10,270 nucleotides of DNA from JAUVXY01 sp964392345. Lineage in GTDB: Bacteria; Actinomycetota; Humimicrobiia; Humimicrobiales; Humimicrobiaceae. Under the pieces are notes generated by a model. The model did not search any database. It was given only the letters and a program-made list of their open reading frames with translations, and was not told where the DNA came from. The number at the start of each line of letters is the position of its first letter. Within the stretch, counting starts at the first letter, position 1. Below are positions 7,379-10,270 of this stretch, piece after piece. The stretch covers positions 1 through 10,270 of the forward strand of contig CAYMPQ010000061.1 in assembly GCA_964392345.1 (NCBI GenBank), read 5' to 3'. A program made the position numbers and the translations under genes.

Positions 7379-10156
7379 GTGATTAAATATATGAGCTCCA
7401 TAGAAGAAAAAGAAAAATGGCTAAAAAATTTAAGTACGACTAGTTTAATCAAATACTTTGATATAAAAAATTGCAGCGAGAACCTGTTATTAGTCAATAA
7501 TCTAGCTCATATTGCTGCATGGGCTTCTCCAGTTTTAGATAGAATCGATGTTTTTTTCCCTTCATATACTCCTCATAACTTCTCTTGTCATGTGTTAAAT
7601 GTATTAAAAACATTAGAGTGGTTAATTAAAGATAAAATCCATAATGTAATTAATAATAATGAATTATTTTGTTTGATTGCTGCCTGTTTCACTCACGATA
7701 TTGGAATGGCAATGTCAAAAAAAGATATTAATGAAGTTAGAAGGAATCCAGATTATAATAACTATAAAATCTCAATTTTAGATAGAAAAATAGGTAGTTT
7801 GAATGAAGAAAATATTATAAGGCAGTGGGTTAGGGAAATGCATCATGAAAGATCAGCTATCTTAGTTTTAGATTTTTTTAAAAATGTTTTAAATGATGAA
7901 GCTTATGGTCTAGCAGTTTCTAGAATTGTTAGAGGGCATGGTTTAGATATTGGAACAATTATTAAGGACAATAAAAATTTTCCATCCGAATACACTGTTG
8001 GCCCTGGAAAAATAATAAATATCCAGGCATTAGTAGCATATCTTAGGCTTGCAGATATTCTTGATTGCACAAAATCTAGAACTCCATTGGCACTCTATGA
8101 TTTTATAAATCCTGAGGATCCAATAAGTAAAGCTGAATGGAACAAGCACTTATCTGTATTAGCTGTTTCTCCAAATAGAAATAAAGATAAGATAATTATT
8201 GCAATAGATACTGATGATCCGAAAATTTTTATAAATGTTAAAAAGTTTATAGAGTATTTGCAAGATGAACTTAATTTATGTCAAACATTATTAGGTTACT
8301 ACAGTAAAGAGTATTCGCTTAGTTACAAAACAATAGAAACTAATATTAATTCTAGAGGATTTGAAGGTGTTGAACTGTACTTTAAGGTTAATAGAGAAGT
8401 TGTTTTAGAATTATTGATGGGAAATAATTTATATTCTAATCTATCAACTTGCATTAGAGAACTTTTACAAAATAGCGTAGATGCATGTAGGCAAAGGGCT
8501 AAGACTGAAGTTGGATATAAACCAAAAATAATATTGCGTATTTATTTAAATGGAGATGATCTTTATTTAGAATGTAAAGATAATGGAATTGGGATGACAA
8601 CTGAAATTATTGAAAAGTTTCTCTTGAATGTTGGTAATAGTTACTATGAATCAGCTAGCTATCTTAATTTATATTCAACAGGTAAAAGGATTGATCCGAT
8701 CTCCAAATTTGGCATTGGATTTTTATCTTGTTTTATTCTTGGTGATGAAATACTAATTGAAACTAAAAATGAAAACGAGGATGCCTTCTCTTTGGAATTT
8801 CAAGGTGTTACTAATTATATAGTAAAAAGGTATATAAAAAATAAAATAAAAATTGGTACCACGGTTAAGATTAAAGTGTCTAGGTCATTGGATAAAGATT
8901 TTAGATTAATTGAATCTGTCAGTAGTTTTATAGGATTATTGGAGATTCCAATTCAAATAATTGATGAGTTAAGAAAAGAGAGAAAGACATTATATAATAA
9001 TATACATTCTTTGATAAAAGATTATAGAAAAACAAAGAAGTTTTTAGTTACTTTTAATCCAAAAAAAAATAATGGAATAGGAGGATATTTAGCAAAAATT
9101 GAGAATTATGAGAACTCTAAAGATATTATATCCCAGCAAGGTTTTAAAATTCCTCTGGAATCTATATTACCAGAGTGGATAAAAAATATGCAACAGTTAA
9201 TTGATCTTTCAGGCAATTCGAAATTAACCTTAACGACATCAAGGGAAAAAATCGTCAACGATTCTAAATTAGAAGAAATAAAAGAGTTTATTTCAGAAAG
9301 ATTTTTATCTGAATTTAATAATAGATTTGGAAATAAAAAGAATGAATTAAAGGAATTAAGATATAGCTGGCATATCTTACAAAGTAATATCCACTTCAAT
9401 CAACTTTTAAAAGAAAATAGAGATTTAGAAAAATTTTATGATTCCCTTAATATATATGGTTGTTTGGAGGATAAATTAGTAGTTAAAAGTATTAATGACT
9501 TAATTGGGTCTAATTTATATGTAGAAATATTGCCTTATAAACTTGAAAAAGACATAAAAGATATCTTAAAAATCTATAACCCAGAAGATATTTTTGTATG
9601 TAATGCTTTGGACATTAATTATGGTGAAAAGATACATGATTTTCTAAAAAATTCACTAAAAGCAGTTGGAATGGCATTTTGGATACCAGAATTGAAAGTA
9701 CATTCTTGGAGATATAAAGTTAATGATTCAAGTTTTGGTTATTATAGTTATGAATCTGGATCATATGATTCTAGTTTTCCAACTGGATTTGCTGTTGATT
9801 TTGAAGTCAGTTATTCTGTGGAAGGGCCAGATATTTATTTTGGGGTTTGCCAAAGTCCTTTTCTACTGTTTAGATGCCCTTTTGACAATTTTAGTTTATT
9901 TTTGAATACAAAACTAATAGAAAAAGGATCATCGAAATCGATTGTAAATACAATTTCTAGTGAGGTTGAAGATTTAGCTTTGAATTCGATATTTACTCCA
10001 AAAGAAGGGTCAGGTTATATTGAATATGATACTATCAAGATTTACACACTTCAAGTTGTTGATATAATAATTCAAGTTTTAAAGAAAGTCAGGATATATT
10101 CAGAGGGAAGTATAGAACCAGATTTACTAAGAGAATATCAACAAAGTTTTCACTAA
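7379..10156 (+). CDS. HD phosphohydrolase fused to Hsp90/HtpG-like ATPase, candidate conflict/defence protein
   Basis: The protein is 925 residues from GTG at 7379, or 921 from the ATG at 7391, which may be the true start; neither has a clear Shine-Dalgarno. Residues about 60-235 form an HD metal-phosphohydrolase domain: H71, the HD pair H106-D107 in CFTHDIGM, H155/H156 in MHHERSA, H187 in IVRGHG, and D226 in YLRLADILD. Residues about 330-500 are a GHKL ATPase of the Hsp90 kind: E361, N365 and D368 in CIRELLQNSVDA, DNGIGMT (401-407) and FGIGFLSCF (444-452). The Hsp90 middle domain follows, with TTSREKI and R622 at the place of the catalytic arginine of Hsp90 (LNxSRE). The usual Hsp90 C-terminal dimerisation domain is not seen; about 250 unassigned residues replace it, with a Tyr/Ser/Gly-rich patch at 784-800. 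No signal peptide or membrane segment is evident, so it is probably cytosolic. All key residues are kept, so both activities look possible. Substrate and partner are unknown. The gene is more AT-rich than addAB, suggesting separate acquisition. Confidence 0.85.
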   Translation: MIKYMSSIEEKEKWLKNLSTTSLIKYFDIKNCSENLLLVNNLAHIAAWASPVLDRIDVFFPSYTPHNFSCHVLNVLKTLEWLIKDKIHNVINNNELFCLIAACFTHDIGMAMSKKDINEVRRNPDYNNYKISILDRKIGSLNEENIIRQWVREMHHERSAILVLDFFKNVLNDEAYGLAVSRIVRGHGLDIGTIIKDNKNFPSEYTVGPGKIINIQALVAYLRLADILDCTKSRTPLALYDFINPEDPISKAEWNKHLSVLAVSPNRNKDKIIIAIDTDDPKIFINVKKFIEYLQDELNLCQTLLGYYSKEYSLSYKTIETNINSRGFEGVELYFKVNREVVLELLMGNNLYSNLSTCIRELLQNSVDACRQRAKTEVGYKPKIILRIYLNGDDLYLECKDNGIGMTTEIIEKFLLNVGNSYYESASYLNLYSTGKRIDPISKFGIGFLSCFILGDEILIETKNENEDAFSLEFQGVTNYIVKRYIKNKIKIGTTVKIKVSRSLDKDFRLIESVSSFIGLLEIPIQIIDELRKERKTLYNNIHSLIKDYRKTKKFLVTFNPKKNNGIGGYLAKIENYENSKDIISQQGFKIPLESILPEWIKNMQQLIDLSGNSKLTLTTSREKIVNDSKLEEIKEFISERFLSEFNNRFGNKKNELKELRYSWHILQSNIHFNQLLKENRDLEKFYDSLNIYGCLEDKLVVKSINDLIGSNLYVEILPYKLEKDIKDILKIYNPEDIFVCNALDINYGEKIHDFLKNSLKAVGMAFWIPELKVHSWRYKVNDSSFGYYSYESGSYDSSFPTGFAVDFEVSYSVEGPDIYFGVCQSPFLLFRCPFDNFSLFLNTKLIEKGSSKSIVNTISSEVEDLALNSIFTPKEGSGYIEYDTIKIYTLQVVDIIIQVLKKVRIYSEGSIEPDLLREYQQSFH

Positions 10157-10270
10157 AAAAGCTCATATATTATATTTAGTAGTATTTTTAATAAGTTTGT
10201 TTAGAAATATTATTTTTATCTAAATTTAATTTTATTTTAGAAGATTTAATTAGCGTGTTATTTTATTTAA
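10157..10270. other. AT-rich downstream non-coding end of window
   Basis: This stretch has no supported gene and no GC-rich terminator. Only short A-T inverted repeats (for example CTAAA with TTTAG around 10221-10240) are visible. Whether a partner gene follows the HD-Hsp90-like gene cannot be seen from this window. Confidence 0.6.

Noticed and set aside
9723..9905. 60-codon + strand open frame inside the HD-Hsp90-like gene
   Set aside because: It lies in another frame wholly inside the larger gene, with a hydrophobic composition typical of a shifted AT-rich coding frame and no ribosome-binding signal.
7379..10156. Reading the last gene as ordinary chaperone HtpG or as MutL/histidine kinase
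   Set aside because: The SREK middle-domain motif and FGIGFLSCF favour Hsp90 over MutL or kinases, but the N-terminal HD domain, the missing Hsp90 C-terminus and the 925-residue length rule out ordinary HtpG (about 620 residues).

Overview
This window is AT-rich bacterial DNA, and every gene I can support is on the + strand. I cannot name the organism. Low GC, bacterial-type AddAB and VapBC, and weak or absent Shine-Dalgarno sequences before most starts fit many low-GC anaerobic or candidate-phylum bacteria. No rRNA, tRNA or diagnostic housekeeping gene is present to decide.

Layout: (1) Bases 1-599 hold a type II toxin-antitoxin pair, a VapB-like antitoxin overlapping by 4 bases a PIN-domain (VapC-like) ribonuclease toxin. 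(2) Bases 600-738 are non-coding, with a candidate promoter and a small hairpin. (3) Bases 739-7067 hold a two-gene operon for an AddAB-type helicase-nuclease. The addB-like gene keeps its C-terminal RecB-family nuclease but has lost the C-terminal cysteines of the usual AddB iron-sulfur cluster and has no N-terminal Walker A. The addA-like gene has all superfamily 1 helicase motifs and a complete nuclease domain. (4) Bases 7068-7378 are a very AT-rich gap with a good sigma70-like promoter and a 26-base near-perfect palindrome lying just after its -10 box. (5) Bases 7379-10156 encode a 925-residue protein that joins an HD-type metal phosphohydrolase domain to an Hsp90/HtpG-like ATPase plus middle domain, followed by about 250 residues I do not recognise. 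(6) Bases 10157-10270 are AT-rich non-coding sequence.

How the genes may work together: AddAB processes double-strand breaks for recombination and degrades unprotected linear (for example phage) DNA. VapBC acts by RNA cleavage when the antitoxin is lost. The HD-Hsp90-like protein looks like an ATP-driven chaperone-like switch coupled to a phosphohydrolase, which suggests a conflict or defence role. It has its own apparent promoter and a visibly lower GC content than addAB, so it looks like a separately acquired unit and not a member of the addAB operon. The defence reading is inference; the domain content is read directly from motifs.
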